A stretch of 64,000 nt of DNA from Lachnospiraceae bacterium (GCA_017469935.1 JAFUFL010000022.1:40197-104196), one strand, 5' to 3'. Positions 17,237 to 27,232 are shown, counted from the first letter of the stretch. Notes: generated by a model not told the origin, from the sequence alone. Numbers and translations are program-made.

Positions 17237-18110
17237 TGTGCGATGTCCTTTCCGCGGAAGCTCCCGCTTCCGTTCGTTTTCTGTGCTTTTCTTCGAACTT
17301 ACACCATATTCCAGAATACAGTATATTTCTCAGGATATCAACATTTTCTACGATCGGCAGCGTCTCAAAAGCGGCCGTGCAGTCGGAGAGCGCCATTGTG
17401 AGAATGCCGCGCACATACTCGTCGAACCCGGGTCTGTCCTTCATGGGAAGGAGCGGGTTGAAGCTCCCTGCGCGCTCATCCTTCTCCAGGTCGTCGTAGG
17501 CGTCCAAAATATAGATAAAGCGCCCCATTTCGAAGCCGACTCTGCGAAGAGCAGGGCCCCAGGTGTCCTTCTTGCAGTCAAAGACCTCTGCCAGCAGTTC
17601 CCCGAAGGTATCGGCCGCCTTGTCCAGGACGGCGGCAGGCGTCAGGTCTGTGTCCCCGGCCTTCTTTTCGAGTTTGTGCAGGGCATCCAGCCTGCTGCGG
17701 ATCACGGCCGCCTTCTCGGGATAGAGGGCCTGTGCCTTTTCACATCCGCTTTTTAAAGCTGCGGCAAACAATCTTTTGCTCTTCGATTTTTCGTCATTCC
17801 AGTCGTCCATACAGGAATAATAGGAGAGGATGATGCCCATGTCGGCGGCGTAGCGGGTGAACTCGTTCTGGCACGCCGCGTGCTTTTCAAAAGGGTGTAC
17901 TATACACCGAATAGTGCGCTTTACTTCCTGCGGCTCATAGAGGCCGGTCAGAAGAAGGGAGAGAAAGACCGTGTCATAACTGAGAGTGAGCCTCCCCGTC
18001 TGTCCGTAGTGGTCCTTCAGGTCCATGCACATCCCGCAGTAATAGGAGCGGTAAAGGGTAAACTCGCGAATTTTAAGATCCTGCTGGTTGACGACGACAT
18101 AACCGAACAT
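17229..18110 (-). CDS. DUF5685 family protein
   Basis: The 293-residue, mostly helical protein begins [17 protein letters not shown] and then has YYCGMCMDL, a CxxC pair. Two aspartate-rich helices, [11 protein letters not shown] (near 98-108) and [12 protein letters not shown] (near 210), resemble the metal-diphosphate motifs of helical prenyl synthases, but no substrate is known and the resemblance is by eye only. Further conserved-looking cysteines are [12 protein letters not shown]. Function unassigned. The 3' end overlaps the DnaJ-like gene, implying a client-chaperone or assembly relation. Confidence 0.8.
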   Translation of the reverse strand: MFGYVVVNQQDLKIREFTLYRSYYCGMCMDLKDHYGQTGRLTLSYDTVFLSLLLTGLYEPQEVKRTIRCIVHPFEKHAACQNEFTRYAADMGIILSYYSCMDDWNDEKSKSKRLFAAALKSGCEKAQALYPEKAAVIRSRLDALHKLEKKAGDTDLTPAAVLDKAADTFGELLAEVFDCKKDTWGPALRRVGFEMGRFIYILDAYDDLEKDERAGSFNPLLPMKDRPGFDEYVRGILTMALSDCTAAFETLPIVENVDILRNILYSGIWCKFEEKHRKRTEAGASAERTSHNE

Positions 18111-18159
18111 AATATATAAGCTCCTTTTCGGACGAAATACAATAGTAGTATAACATAAG

Positions 18160-18185
18160 AAAGCGGCCGGATGACCGGCCGCTTT
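18160..18185 (-). terminator. Hairpin after zinc-ribbon membrane gene
   Basis: A perfect 11-bp stem (AAAGCGGCCGG with CCGGCCGCTTT, four-base loop) lies directly after the stop of the minus-strand gene. The T tract is short, so termination may be partial. Confidence 0.65.
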
Positions 18186-18187
18186 GA

Positions 18188-18607
18188 TCAGCTTTTTTTG
18201 TGAAATTCATATCCGCACCTGGGACACCGCACCATGATATGGCCTTTGCCGCGAGGAATGCGGATCTTCTGGTTGCAGCGGGGGCACTTGTAAATGTGAT
18301 AGTCCTTGAGCTGGGACATGTTGCTTCCCAGGCTTGAGAAGCGGCCCGTCAGCTTGTCGCGGATCTGCAGGAATTTCTGATTCTCTTCATATCTCTTGGG
18401 AATGTCTCTGGAGAACATTCTCCAGTAAAGGATTACAAGGATTATAAGCGTAATCAGTCCGGAAAATGGGATCCGTATAAACATTCCGACTATTATGAAG
18501 GCAAGAAGAAAAATGGAGAGAAAGCGCGAAAGACTGTCCACTCCGTACCTGCCTTGCATGAATCTGGAAAAACGACTCTTTAAATCTTCAATCATAGGCG
18601 TAGTCAC
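18188..18607 (-). CDS. Membrane protein with C-terminal zinc ribbon
   Basis: The 139-residue protein has two adjacent hydrophobic stretches (residues about 27-62, FLSIFLLAFIIVGMFI and LITLIILVILYW) and a C-terminal zinc ribbon with CPRC and CPRCGYEF, in all four ligand cysteines. The tail should face the cytoplasm. A GTG start is used here, with AAAGGA very close upstream; the internal ATG at 18595 is the alternative. No function is known. Confidence 0.7.
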   Translation of the reverse strand: MTTPMIEDLKSRFSRFMQGRYGVDSLSRFLSIFLLAFIIVGMFIRIPFSGLITLIILVILYWRMFSRDIPKRYEENQKFLQIRDKLTGRFSSLGSNMSQLKDYHIYKCPRCNQKIRIPRGKGHIMVRCPRCGYEFHKKS

Positions 18608-18751
18608 ATTCCTTTGTCATCAATATCTGCCATAATTGTCCCATTCGTAATTAATTGTAGAGTATAGAATGGTGATTTCAAGTAATAAAAGGGAAAAAGA
18701 GTATAAAAAAACAATAAACGAACCTTCCGCCTCAGATTCTCATTTCCCGGA

Positions 18752-19060
18752 TCAGAAGATCAGTCCGGTTAGGAACACCGTTGCACAGCAGGAGACGGCG
18801 ACAAAAAACAGATCTCCTTTAAACCAGGCGGCCAGAAGGCCTACGACCAGCGCCGCAAGTCCCGACCATACATTGTCGGTGGCGGTGACGATCGCCGGAA
18901 ATGTCATGACGGCGAGGGTCACATAAGGGACATAGTACAGGAAAGAGCGGACAAACGTGTTGGTGATCTCTTTTCTGAATACCAGAAACGGGAGCATTCT
19001 GATGCAGTATACGGTGAGACACATGACCAGAAGCGAGAAATAGATGTAATTGCTGTTCAT
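18752..19060 (-). CDS. azlD: AzlD-type branched-chain amino acid export subunit
   Basis: The 102-residue protein is nearly all membrane segments, about three (SLLVMCLTVYCIRMLPFLVF, FLYYVPYVTLAVMTFPAIV, AALVVGLLAAWF). This length and the RMLPF motif match the AzlD small subunit that works with AzlC. The start overlaps the end of azlC by four bases. The substrate is taken from the family (branched-chain amino acids and analogues). Confidence 0.87.
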   Translation of the reverse strand: MNSNYIYFSLLVMCLTVYCIRMLPFLVFRKEITNTFVRSFLYYVPYVTLAVMTFPAIVTATDNVWSGLAALVVGLLAAWFKGDLFFVAVSCCATVFLTGLIF

Positions 19061-19809
19061 GCTTCCTTCCTTTCTTCCACGGGATGGATCACTGCGGCCG
19101 CGCCCGCGATCGCAAGCGTGAGAATGATCACCTTAAATCCGACGGAGATCTCCTTGAGCACCGGGAGCACGGAGAAAAGGCCGCTGGCGGTCATGGAGAT
19201 CACGACAAGGCCGAGGATGAAGCGGTTCTCCCTTGCGGGGGGAATGATGATTGCCAGGAACATGCCGTAAAGAGATACACTCAGCGCATTTACCGCCCAC
19301 GCCGGCATGATATTGCCCAGCAGAACGCCCAGCACCGTGCCGGTGGTCCAGCCGGCGACGGAGACGATCGTCATGCCATAGGTATATTTTGGCTCCAGAT
19401 AGCCCTTGACTGCCGAAGAGAGGCCGAAGATCTCATCCGTGATGCAGTAGGGAAGCAGGAACCTGTGGTAAAAAGGAAGGCTCGGGCTGAGCTTCTGCGA
19501 CAGGGAGCAGCTCATCAGAAAATAGCGCATATTGACGACGATACAGGTGGTGATCATCTCAAATACGCCGGCGTGGGAGGCGATCAGATTGATCGCGGCG
19601 AACTCGCCCGCCGATGCGACCATTCCCGCAGACATAAGACCTGCCTGCAGCGCGTTCATGCCGATCCCTCTGGCCGTGATGCCAAGCGCGAAAGAAACGG
19701 CAAAATATCCCATGCAGATCGGTATTCCGTCGCGAAGACCGCGCACAAACCAGGGGAGCTGACGCGTTCCGGGATCAATTTCTTGTGTTTTTTTAGAGGT
19801 TTGAGTCAT
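19057..19809 (-). CDS. azlC: AzlC-type branched-chain amino acid exporter
   Basis: The 250-residue protein has the AzlC core: FVRGLRDGIPICMGYFAVSFALG at the N-terminus, then GLMSAGMVASAGEFAAINLI and a run of hydrophobic helices. It is started at the ATG at 19809 after TTGGAAATT; a longer frame to 19884 adds 25 residues without family character and overlaps the probable promoter (TATAAT on the minus strand near 19863). It pairs with azlD and lies divergent to the DUF4250 gene. Confidence 0.87.
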   Translation of the reverse strand: MTQTSKKTQEIDPGTRQLPWFVRGLRDGIPICMGYFAVSFALGITARGIGMNALQAGLMSAGMVASAGEFAAINLIASHAGVFEMITTCIVVNMRYFLMSCSLSQKLSPSLPFYHRFLLPYCITDEIFGLSSAVKGYLEPKYTYGMTIVSVAGWTTGTVLGVLLGNIMPAWAVNALSVSLYGMFLAIIIPPARENRFILGLVVISMTASGLFSVLPVLKEISVGFKVIILTLAIAGAAAVIHPVEERKEA

Positions 19810-19952
19810 AATTTCCAATACTTTTATGGTACAATGGTTTACGTTGCAAATATGAATTATACCATCATAATATGGAATGTGCACCGCAGAATGGACAGAA
19901 TCTATACTGAATTATTTTCAGCTGACCGCCGTGCAAAGTAAAGGAGGAGATC

Positions 19953-20126
19953 ATGCTGCCTTCAGATCCCGATATGCTCGCAAGTTTTCTTAATATGAAG
20001 CTGAGAGACCACTACGCGTCTCTGGACGCCCTCTGCGAGGACCTCGAACTTGACAAAGAGGAGATCATCGCCAAACTCAAAGAGGCCGATTACGACTATA
20101 TACCGGCCCGCAATCAGTTCCTCTGA
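19953..20126 (+). CDS. DUF4250 small protein
   Basis: This 57-residue protein starts at an ATG after AAAGGAGGAG. It reads MLPSDPDMLASFLNMKLRD, followed by SLDALCEDLELDKEEI and an ending of NQFL, which is the DUF4250 pattern found in many Clostridia. It looks like a small helical, possibly DNA-binding-like fold, but no function is known. It stands alone between azlC (divergent) and the valS promoter. Confidence 0.85.
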   Translation: MLPSDPDMLASFLNMKLRDHYASLDALCEDLELDKEEIIAKLKEADYDYIPARNQFL

Positions 20127-20134
20127 AGCCGGAA

Positions 20135-20163
20135 TTGACAAAAGACGGACACCTATATATATT
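20135..20163 (+). promoter_or_regulatory. Promoter for valS
   Basis: TTGACA at 20135-20140 and TATATT at 20158-20163 are 17 bases apart. The short leader shows no T-box specifier or antiterminator. Confidence 0.8.
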
Positions 20164-20235
20164 TGTTCATAATATGTAATTATTCAGCGCCTTTCCTTAA
20201 GGGATAGGCTCTGTCAAAAAAGGAGACTATAAAAA

Positions 20236-22935
20236 ATGCGAAAGATGCTCGCCAAGACTTATGATCCTCAGGGAATTGAGGACCGGATCTATAAAAACTG
20301 GGAGGAAAAGAAGTACTTCCACGCCGAGGTGGACCACAGTAAGACACCTTTCACGATCGTGATTCCCCCGCCGAATATCACCGGACAGCTCCACATGGGA
20401 CACGCCCTGGACAACACCATGCAGGATATCCTGATCCGCTGGAAGCGCATGCAGGGCTACAATGCCCTCTGGCAGCCCGGAACGGACCACGCCTCCATCG
20501 CGACGGAAGTCAAGATCATTAATAACCTCAAGGAGCAGGGCATCAGCAAGCAGGACCTGGGCCGCGAGAAATTCCTCGAGTACTGCTGGGACTGGCGCAA
20601 GGAGTACGGCGGCAGGATCGTCAACCAGCTCAAGAAGCTCGGTTCTTCCTGCGACTGGGACCGCGAGCGCTTCACAATGGATGAGGGCTGCAACAAAGCC
20701 GTCACGGAAGTCTTCGTCAAGATGCATGAGAAAGGGTGGATCTACAAGGGAAGCCGGATCATCAACTGGTGCCCTGTGTGCAACACCTCTATTTCCGATG
20801 CGGAAGTGCAGTACGAGGAGCAGGCCGGCCACTTCTGGCATATCAAGTATCCCCTGATCGAGGAGGACGGACAGATCTCCAAGACCACTTTCCTTGAGTT
20901 TGCCACCACCCGTCCCGAGACCATGCTCGGTGATACGGCCGTCGCCGTTCATCCCGAAGATGACCGCTATAAAGACCTGATCGGCCGCTATGTGTGGCTT
21001 CCCTTCGTGGACAGAAAGATCCCGATCGTCGCCGACGAGTACGTTGACAGAGAATTCGGTACCGGCGTCGTCAAGATCACGCCCGCTCACGACCCCAACG
21101 ACTTCGAGGTCGGAAAGCGCCATAACCTGCCCGAGATCAACATCATGAACGACAACGCCACCATCAACGAGAACGGCGGCAAGTTCTGCGGCATGGACCG
21201 CTATGAGGCGAGAGCGCAGATCGTCAAAGAGCTTGACGAGATGGGGCTTCTTGTCCGCATTGAAGATTACAGCCACAATGTCGGCACGCATGACAGATGC
21301 GGCACGACCGTCGAGCCTTTGATCAAGCAGCAGTGGTTCGTCAAGATGGACGAGCTCATTAGGCCCGCTGTCAAGGGCGTCAAAGAGGGCGATATCCAGC
21401 TGATCCCCAAGCGCATGGAGAAGACCTACTTCAACTGGACGGACAACATCCGCGACTGGTGCATCAGCCGTCAGCTCTGGTGGGGCCACAGAATCCCCGC
21501 CTATTACTGCGATCAGTGCGGAGAGATCGTCGTCGCCAAAGAAGCGCCCACCGTCTGCCCTAAGTGCGGCGGAACGCATTTTACCCAGGATCCCGACACA
21601 CTGGACACCTGGTTCTCCAGCGCCCTGTGGCCTTTCAGCACACTGGGCTGGCCCGAGCAGACAGAGGACCTCAAATATTTCTATCCCACCGACGTCCTGG
21701 TCACCGGCTATGACATCATTTTCTTCTGGGTCATCCGAATGATCTTCTCGGGTTACGAGCAGATGGGAGAGAGACCTTTTAAGAGCGTCCTATTCCACGG
21801 CCTTGTCAGGGACTCCCAGGGACGCAAGATGTCCAAGTCCCTCGGAAACGGCATTGATCCTCTGCGGATCATCGCGGATTACGGCGCAGACGCGCTGCGC
21901 ATGACGCTGATCACCGGCAACGCGCCCGGAAACGACATGCGCTTCTACGACGAGAGAGTCATTGCCAACAGAAACTTCGCCAACAAGATCTGGAATGCAT
22001 CCAGATTTATCATGATGAATCTTCCCGAGGAAGGTTCTCCCGAGGAAGCGGCTCTTGCGGCTCTCATCGACGCGGACAAGGTGCCCGCGGGAATCTGTGC
22101 GGAGGACAAATGGATCCTGTCCCGCATGGACGAGACCGTCGCCGCCGTCACGGACAACATGAACAAATTCGAGCTGGGCATCGCGGTCCAGAAGGTCTAC
22201 GACTTTATGTGGGACGAGTTCTGCGACTGGTACATCGAGATGGTCAAGCCCAGGCTCTACAAGACGGATGATACGCAGAGCAAGCTCGCAGCGCTGTGGA
22301 CCCTGCAGAAGGTCCTGATCACCGGCCTCAAGCTCCTGCATCCTTACATGCCCTTCATCACGGAGGAGATCTTCACCACCGTGCAGAGCAAGGAAGAATC
22401 CATCATGATCTCTTCCTGGCCGCTGCCGCGCGAAGATTTCCGGTTCCCCCGCGAAGAAGAGGCGATCGAGAATATCAAGAACGCCGTCCGCGCGGTCCGC
22501 GCCGTCCGTAACGAGAGACAGGTCGCCCCTTCGAGAAAGGCCAAGATCTATGTCGTCTCCGACAAGGACGAAGTGCTCTCCATGTTCTCGGACAACAAGA
22601 TGTTCTTCGAGACGCTGGCCAGCGCGTCCGACACCGTCCTGTGCAGGGACAAGGCGGAAGTTCCGGACGGAGCGCTCAGCATGATCCTTCCTTTCGCGGC
22701 CCTCTACCTTCCTCTTGCGGATCTCATGGACGTAGCTGCCGAGATCGCGAGACTTGAAAAGGAAGAGAAGAGACTGCAGGGCGAGCTCAAGAGGAGCGCT
22801 GGAATGCTCAGCAATGAGAAATTCCTGGCCAAGGCCCCCGCAGCCAAGATCGAAGCGGAAAAAGAGAAACAGAGAGCTTACGAAGAGCAGATGAAGCGCG
22901 TCAGAGAGGAACTTGAGAATCTTAAAAAGCTCTGA
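20236..22935 (+). CDS. valS: Valyl-tRNA synthetase
   Basis: The enzyme charges tRNA-Val with valine. The 899-residue class I synthetase has the HIGH motif as HMGH at 53-56 (PPPNITGQLHMGH) and KMSKS at 531-535 (RKMSKSLGNGIDP). The editing domain shows TTRPETMLGDTAVAVHP. The anticodon-binding part and the ValS-specific C-terminal coiled coil (EIARLEKEEKRLQGELKR) are present. Two CxxC pairs (CDQCG, CPKCG) suggest a zinc site. Started at the ATG after AAGGAG. Confidence 0.97.
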   Translation: MRKMLAKTYDPQGIEDRIYKNWEEKKYFHAEVDHSKTPFTIVIPPPNITGQLHMGHALDNTMQDILIRWKRMQGYNALWQPGTDHASIATEVKIINNLKEQGISKQDLGREKFLEYCWDWRKEYGGRIVNQLKKLGSSCDWDRERFTMDEGCNKAVTEVFVKMHEKGWIYKGSRIINWCPVCNTSISDAEVQYEEQAGHFWHIKYPLIEEDGQISKTTFLEFATTRPETMLGDTAVAVHPEDDRYKDLIGRYVWLPFVDRKIPIVADEYVDREFGTGVVKITPAHDPNDFEVGKRHNLPEINIMNDNATINENGGKFCGMDRYEARAQIVKELDEMGLLVRIEDYSHNVGTHDRCGTTVEPLIKQQWFVKMDELIRPAVKGVKEGDIQLIPKRMEKTYFNWTDNIRDWCISRQLWWGHRIPAYYCDQCGEIVVAKEAPTVCPKCGGTHFTQDPDTLDTWFSSALWPFSTLGWPEQTEDLKYFYPTDVLVTGYDIIFFWVIRMIFSGYEQMGERPFKSVLFHGLVRDSQGRKMSKSLGNGIDPLRIIADYGADALRMTLITGNAPGNDMRFYDERVIANRNFANKIWNASRFIMMNLPEEGSPEEAALAALIDADKVPAGICAEDKWILSRMDETVAAVTDNMNKFELGIAVQKVYDFMWDEFCDWYIEMVKPRLYKTDDTQSKLAALWTLQKVLITGLKLLHPYMPFITEEIFTTVQSKEESIMISSWPLPREDFRFPREEEAIENIKNAVRAVRAVRNERQVAPSRKAKIYVVSDKDEVLSMFSDNKMFFETLASASDTVLCRDKAEVPDGALSMILPFAALYLPLADLMDVAAEIARLEKEEKRLQGELKRSAGMLSNEKFLAKAPAAKIEAEKEKQRAYEEQMKRVREELENLKKL

Positions 22936-23003
22936 TACGGACTTTGCCGGAATTTTCATGATTTCCCGACCGGACGAATATCAGTTAACGGTCTGAATAC
23001 AGA

Positions 23004-23035
23004 GGGGCGCGGTTTGAAAGACCGCGCCCCTGTCA
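23004..23035 (+). terminator. Hairpin after valS
   Basis: A perfect 10-bp stem (GGGGCGCGGT with ACCGCGCCCC) is followed by TGTCATTT, a weak T tract. Confidence 0.65.
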
Positions 23036-23144
23036 TTTATACAGATCCGGCGCCCGCAGTCCCGGATACGGAGAATATGGGACGGGGAGCGCCGCCGATC
23101 ACCTTGCTCTATTGACTATTTTGAAGGAAAGGAAAAGGACCGCC

Positions 23145-24542
23145 ATGAACGGGATGAGCACGGGGGAGCGCAGGCAGAAGATGGAGGAAGCCGTCGAGTA
23201 TCTGGATTCGACCCCTCTTTTTGCAAAAAAGAGCAGCCTGGAGAATGTCAGAAAGTATCTGGAGCTGTTCGGACATCCCGAGCGCGGGATGAAGATCATT
23301 CATGTCGCCGGCACGAACGGGAAAGGGAGCGTCTGCGCGCGGATCGCATCCTGCCTTCGGGAGGCGGGATTCAGCGTCGGTCTCTTTATCTCTCCTCACC
23401 TTGCCGTGATCCGGGAGAGAATGTCGATTAATGGAGAAATGATCTCCGAAGAAGAATTTCTTTATTACTTCGAAATTGTAAAAAAAGAGTGCATAAAGGG
23501 CGGCCCTGATGCGCTGCCGCACCTTCTCTATTTTGAAATGCTCTTTATGATGGCCATGCTGTGGTTCAGAGATAAAAAGCCGGATTACCTGGTCCTGGAG
23601 ACGGGGCTGGGAGGGCGGCTGGACGCCACGAATTCGATTGAAGACAAAGCCGTCACGGTAATCACGCGGATCGGAATCGATCACACGGCTTACCTCGGAG
23701 ATACGATTGCCGAGATTGCGGCGGAAAAGGCGGGAATCCTGAGAAAAGGCTGTCCCGCGGTATTTCTGACAGAACCGGAAGAAGCCTGGGAAGTGATCAG
23801 AGAGAAGGCCGGGCAGGCGGGCGCTCCCGTTTTCGAGCTGTCGCCGAAAATGTGGAAGGTGAACAAGGCGGACGAGAACGGCATTGATTTTTCACTGGAC
23901 AATCGGTATGATAAAAATCTGCGGATTACTATCGCGGACAGGGCGCCTTATCAGTGCGAGAACACGGCGCTGGCCGTGACTGCCTGCGGAATTCTGCTCA
24001 GAGAGGCCGGGAAGTACGACCCCGATCTCATAGTGAGAGGAATCGAAAAGACCTCCTGGCCCGGACGGATGGAAGAGATCCTTCCGAGAGTCTGGATCGA
24101 CGGCGCCCATAATCCGGACGGCATCAGAGCCTTTCTGGAGAGTGCCGGGATGATCATCAGGACCGAGCGGGAAAGAGCGGAGACGGGACGCGTGTTTTTA
24201 CTGTTTTCCTGTGTCAAGGATAAGAGCTATCGGGAAGAGCTGAAAATGATAAGCCTTTCCGGTCTCTTTACCGACATCGCGGCCGTGCCCATGGGAGGGA
24301 GCCGCGCCTTGGACGCGGAGACGCTCCGCGCCTGCGTAGAAGAAAACATGAACCGGGATTCCGAACGTGTGACGATCCATGAGACGGCTTCCGTCAAGGA
24401 GGCGGCCGAAACATTTATTATGCGCAGAGACAGCAAAGACCTTGTCTTTGCCGCGGGCTCCCTGTACCTGATCGGGGAGCTGAGAAGCCTGCTTGCGGGA
24501 CTGCGGAGCGAGGCTGCGGCGGAGCCTAATGCTGAAGGGTAA
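23145..24542 (+). CDS. folC: Folylpolyglutamate synthase / dihydrofolate synthase
   Basis: FolC adds glutamates to folates (and may join dihydropteroate with glutamate). The 465-residue Mur-ligase-type protein has the ATP loop GTNGKGSVCARI, then SPHLAVIRERMSING, LETGLGGRLDATN and TRIGIDHTAYLG. The later WIDGAHNPDGIRAF is the C-terminal ligand motif. It is started at ATG 23145 after AAGGAAAAGG; a TTG 33 bases earlier is possible but would include the ribosome site. Confidence 0.93.
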   Translation: MNGMSTGERRQKMEEAVEYLDSTPLFAKKSSLENVRKYLELFGHPERGMKIIHVAGTNGKGSVCARIASCLREAGFSVGLFISPHLAVIRERMSINGEMISEEEFLYYFEIVKKECIKGGPDALPHLLYFEMLFMMAMLWFRDKKPDYLVLETGLGGRLDATNSIEDKAVTVITRIGIDHTAYLGDTIAEIAAEKAGILRKGCPAVFLTEPEEAWEVIREKAGQAGAPVFELSPKMWKVNKADENGIDFSLDNRYDKNLRITIADRAPYQCENTALAVTACGILLREAGKYDPDLIVRGIEKTSWPGRMEEILPRVWIDGAHNPDGIRAFLESAGMIIRTERERAETGRVFLLFSCVKDKSYREELKMISLSGLFTDIAAVPMGGSRALDAETLRACVEENMNRDSERVTIHETASVKEAAETFIMRRDSKDLVFAAGSLYLIGELRSLLAGLRSEAAAEPNAEG

Positions 24543-24546
24543 CTAA

Positions 24547-25908
24547 ATGGTATTATTTAACAGCCTGACTTTTCTATTCAGGTTTTTTCCTATATTTTTA
24601 TTCGTTTATTTTATTACGCCCGCGAGGTTCAGAGAAGTAATCCTGTTTTTCGGGAGCATTGTTTTCTATGCCATGGGAGCCGGACGCATGGCGGTCCTGC
24701 TCACGGCCCTCACGATTTTCAATTACGTACTGGGACAAATGGTGTTCTCTGCGGACAAGGGAGGCGTAAAAGCGAGAAACAAAAGAGCCTTTTATCTGGC
24801 GATCTTTATCGACGCCGGCTCTCTCATACTTTTTAAAGTGCTGTCGGGGATGACCCGCAGTGTTGTGCTCCCTCTGGGATTCAGCTTTTATCTCTTCAAG
24901 ATGATTTCCTATCAGGCGGACCTGTTTCGGGGAGAGATCACGAGACGACCGGATATTATGGACACGGTGGTCTATTTTACCATGTTCCCGCAGGTGACCC
25001 AGGGCCCCATTGTGCGTTGGAACAATGTCGGATTTGAGAAGCGGGAGAGAACGGTCTCGTCCAAGTCCTTCAGTGACGGCCTCTTTTTCTTCGTCCTGGG
25101 ACTGGGAATGAAGGTCCTTCTGGCAGATCCTCTGAGCATCCTGTGGAACGAGATTGAGAAAATCGGTTTTGAGAGCATCTCGACGCCTCTGGCGTGGATG
25201 GGCGCCGTGGGCTATTCCCTGCGGCTGTATATGGATTTCTGGGGATATTCTCTCATGGCAGCCGGGATCGGGCTGATGCTGGGCTTCCATTTTGTCGTAA
25301 ACTTCCTGCATCCTTACTGGGCCTGCGGCATCGCGGATTTCTACCGAAGATGGCATGCGACGCTGGGCGCCTGGTTCCGGGACTACGTATATATTCCGCT
25401 GGGAGGAAGCAGAAAGGGGAACCTCAGGACCATCTTCAATCTTCTTATTGTCTGGCTCCTCACCGGGCTCTGGCACGGCATCACTCCCAATTTTGTTCTC
25501 TGGGGACTGATTCTGTGGCTTTTGATCGTATGGGAGAAGTTTGTCGTAGACGGACTGATTCGTTCATTTCCTCTGATCGGTCATCTTCACGTCTGGTTTT
25601 TCATACCGCTGACCTGGGTGATCTTCGCGATTCCGGACCTGAAGGACCTGAGGATCTATTTTGAGAGGCTGTTTCCGTTTTTCTCAAGCGGGATCAATGT
25701 CAACACGGGAGACTTTATGAAGCAGATCACGATCTACTGGCCGCTTCTTCTTGTGAGTCTCCTCCTGTGCACGCCTCACTGGTACCGACTGCTCGTCAAG
25801 AACAGGACGCGGCTTCCGGTAATCCTCGCACTGACGGCTGTCTTCTGGATCAGCGTCTACCGGATCGTGATCTCGGCCAGCAATCCTTTTATGTATTTCA
25901 GTTTTTGA
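24547..25908 (+). CDS. MBOAT family O-acyltransferase (AlgI/DltB-like)
   Basis: The 453-residue integral membrane protein has about ten hydrophobic segments and the MBOAT core: MDFWGYSLMAAGIGLMLGF, DFYRRWHATLGAWFRDYVYIPLGGSR split over its two parts, and LLTGLWHGITPNF with the catalytic histidine in WHG. Family members move acyl groups onto exported polysaccharide or teichoic acid. The target here is unknown. An SGNH protein follows at once, the classical AlgI-AlgJ/X type partnership. It starts four bases after folC. Confidence 0.92.
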   Translation: MVLFNSLTFLFRFFPIFLFVYFITPARFREVILFFGSIVFYAMGAGRMAVLLTALTIFNYVLGQMVFSADKGGVKARNKRAFYLAIFIDAGSLILFKVLSGMTRSVVLPLGFSFYLFKMISYQADLFRGEITRRPDIMDTVVYFTMFPQVTQGPIVRWNNVGFEKRERTVSSKSFSDGLFFFVLGLGMKVLLADPLSILWNEIEKIGFESISTPLAWMGAVGYSLRLYMDFWGYSLMAAGIGLMLGFHFVVNFLHPYWACGIADFYRRWHATLGAWFRDYVYIPLGGSRKGNLRTIFNLLIVWLLTGLWHGITPNFVLWGLILWLLIVWEKFVVDGLIRSFPLIGHLHVWFFIPLTWVIFAIPDLKDLRIYFERLFPFFSSGINVNTGDFMKQITIYWPLLLVSLLLCTPHWYRLLVKNRTRLPVILALTAVFWISVYRIVISASNPFMYFSF

Positions 25909-25979
25909 TCCGGCAGGGACGACCGCCGCATCCGGCGCGGGACTCCCTATGAGAGCCGGTACCTTTTGGAGGAAATTCT

Positions 25980-27232
25980 TTGAGATTTCTGCACTTGTTA
26001 TGGAAAAAATATACGCTGCTGTGTATTTTGGTACTCACGGGGCTTCCCCTCACCATTCTCGGATGGACGGGCAGAAACGGCCTCTACAGCGGCTTTAAAC
26101 TGTCACCGCTGACCGAGCCGGGGCTGAAACTGGTCATGGAGGGCATCCATGAAGGCGTTTACCCTTGGGGCGATCTGTTTAAGCACAAGGAAGAGGAGGC
26201 GCAGGAGGGCGCTTCCGAAGCGGATTCGGCGATGGTCGCGCAGGCGGGCGCGACGGAAGAGACAGGGGCCGGCACTACAGCTTCGACAGCTGTCTCCGGT
26301 ACGGCGTCAAGCGGGGCGGCATCCGCGGCCGCCGGCACTACTTCGGCGGCATCCACCGGGGCTTCCGGCGCATCGGCCGCAGGTTCCTCTGCGGGAAGCA
26401 CCATACAGTATACGGAGGCGGAGGACTCCGAGGTGAGGAAGTGGAGACCATCCCGGAAGGCGCAATCACCGGCAGTCCGGACGCGATCCCGGAAGGCGTC
26501 TGCAATCCGGTCATGCAGGCGGAGGACTACGATGTGGTCAACGTGGCCTTCCTGTCTCCGGATGATACGGAGTACAATACGGATACGGAAGGGATATTTG
26601 CCAAAAACGGGATCTATTACAAGCTTCAGGAAGTGGATCCGACTTACTTCTCCGATGCGCTCTTCATCGGCGATTCAAGGACGGTCGGACTGTGCGAATA
26701 CGGAAGCTTTAAGGAAAACGCGGCCTTCCTGGCCAAAGAGTCCATCAATGTCTACAATGTTCTCGACAAGGACTTGTGGTTTACCGACCACGACGGAGAA
26801 GCATGGGACTATACGGTCGAGGATGCCCTGGAATACGAACAGTACGGCAAAATATATGTGGCCCTGGGCGTAAACGAACTGGGCATCGGCACCACTTATA
26901 TGTACTATGAGAAATACAGGGAGCTCCTGGAGCTGATCCGCGAGCATCAGCCGAATGCGCTGATCTATATCCAGGCCATTATGCACGTATCCGAGGAAAA
27001 GAGCAGTTCGGACAGCTGCCGGAACAATACCGTCATCTGCCAGAGAAACTACGCGATCAGTACGCTTGCAAACGGCAGGGATATCTTTTATATCGACATG
27101 AACCCGTATGTCTGCAACGCAAACGGAGACCTGATCGAGGACCTCTCGGGAGACGGGATCCATCTCAAGGCCTCGGCCTACGAGAGATGGGACAGGTCGC
27201 TTCTGGAAAACGCCGCCGTCGTCGGAAAGTGA
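25980..27232 (+). pseudogene. SGNH/GDSL-type extracellular esterase, single-base frameshift
   Basis: Two frames together make one gene of about 417 codons. The first (from a TTG at 25980 after TTGGAGGA) gives an N-terminal membrane anchor (LLCILVLTGLPLTILG) and a long Ala/Ser/Gly/Thr-rich linker. The second, from about 26438, gives the SGNH domain: IGDSRTVGL (catalytic Ser), ALGVNELG, and DGIHL with the His. Restoring one base near 26433-26437 joins EDSEV to EEVETIPE smoothly. Partner of the MBOAT protein in surface polysaccharide acetylation by family analogy. The shift may be a real lesion or a sequence error. Confidence 0.8.

Noticed and set aside
20127-20235. T-box riboswitch before valS
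   Set aside because: The leader is about 70 bases and lacks the TGG-type antiterminator bulge and a terminator hairpin.
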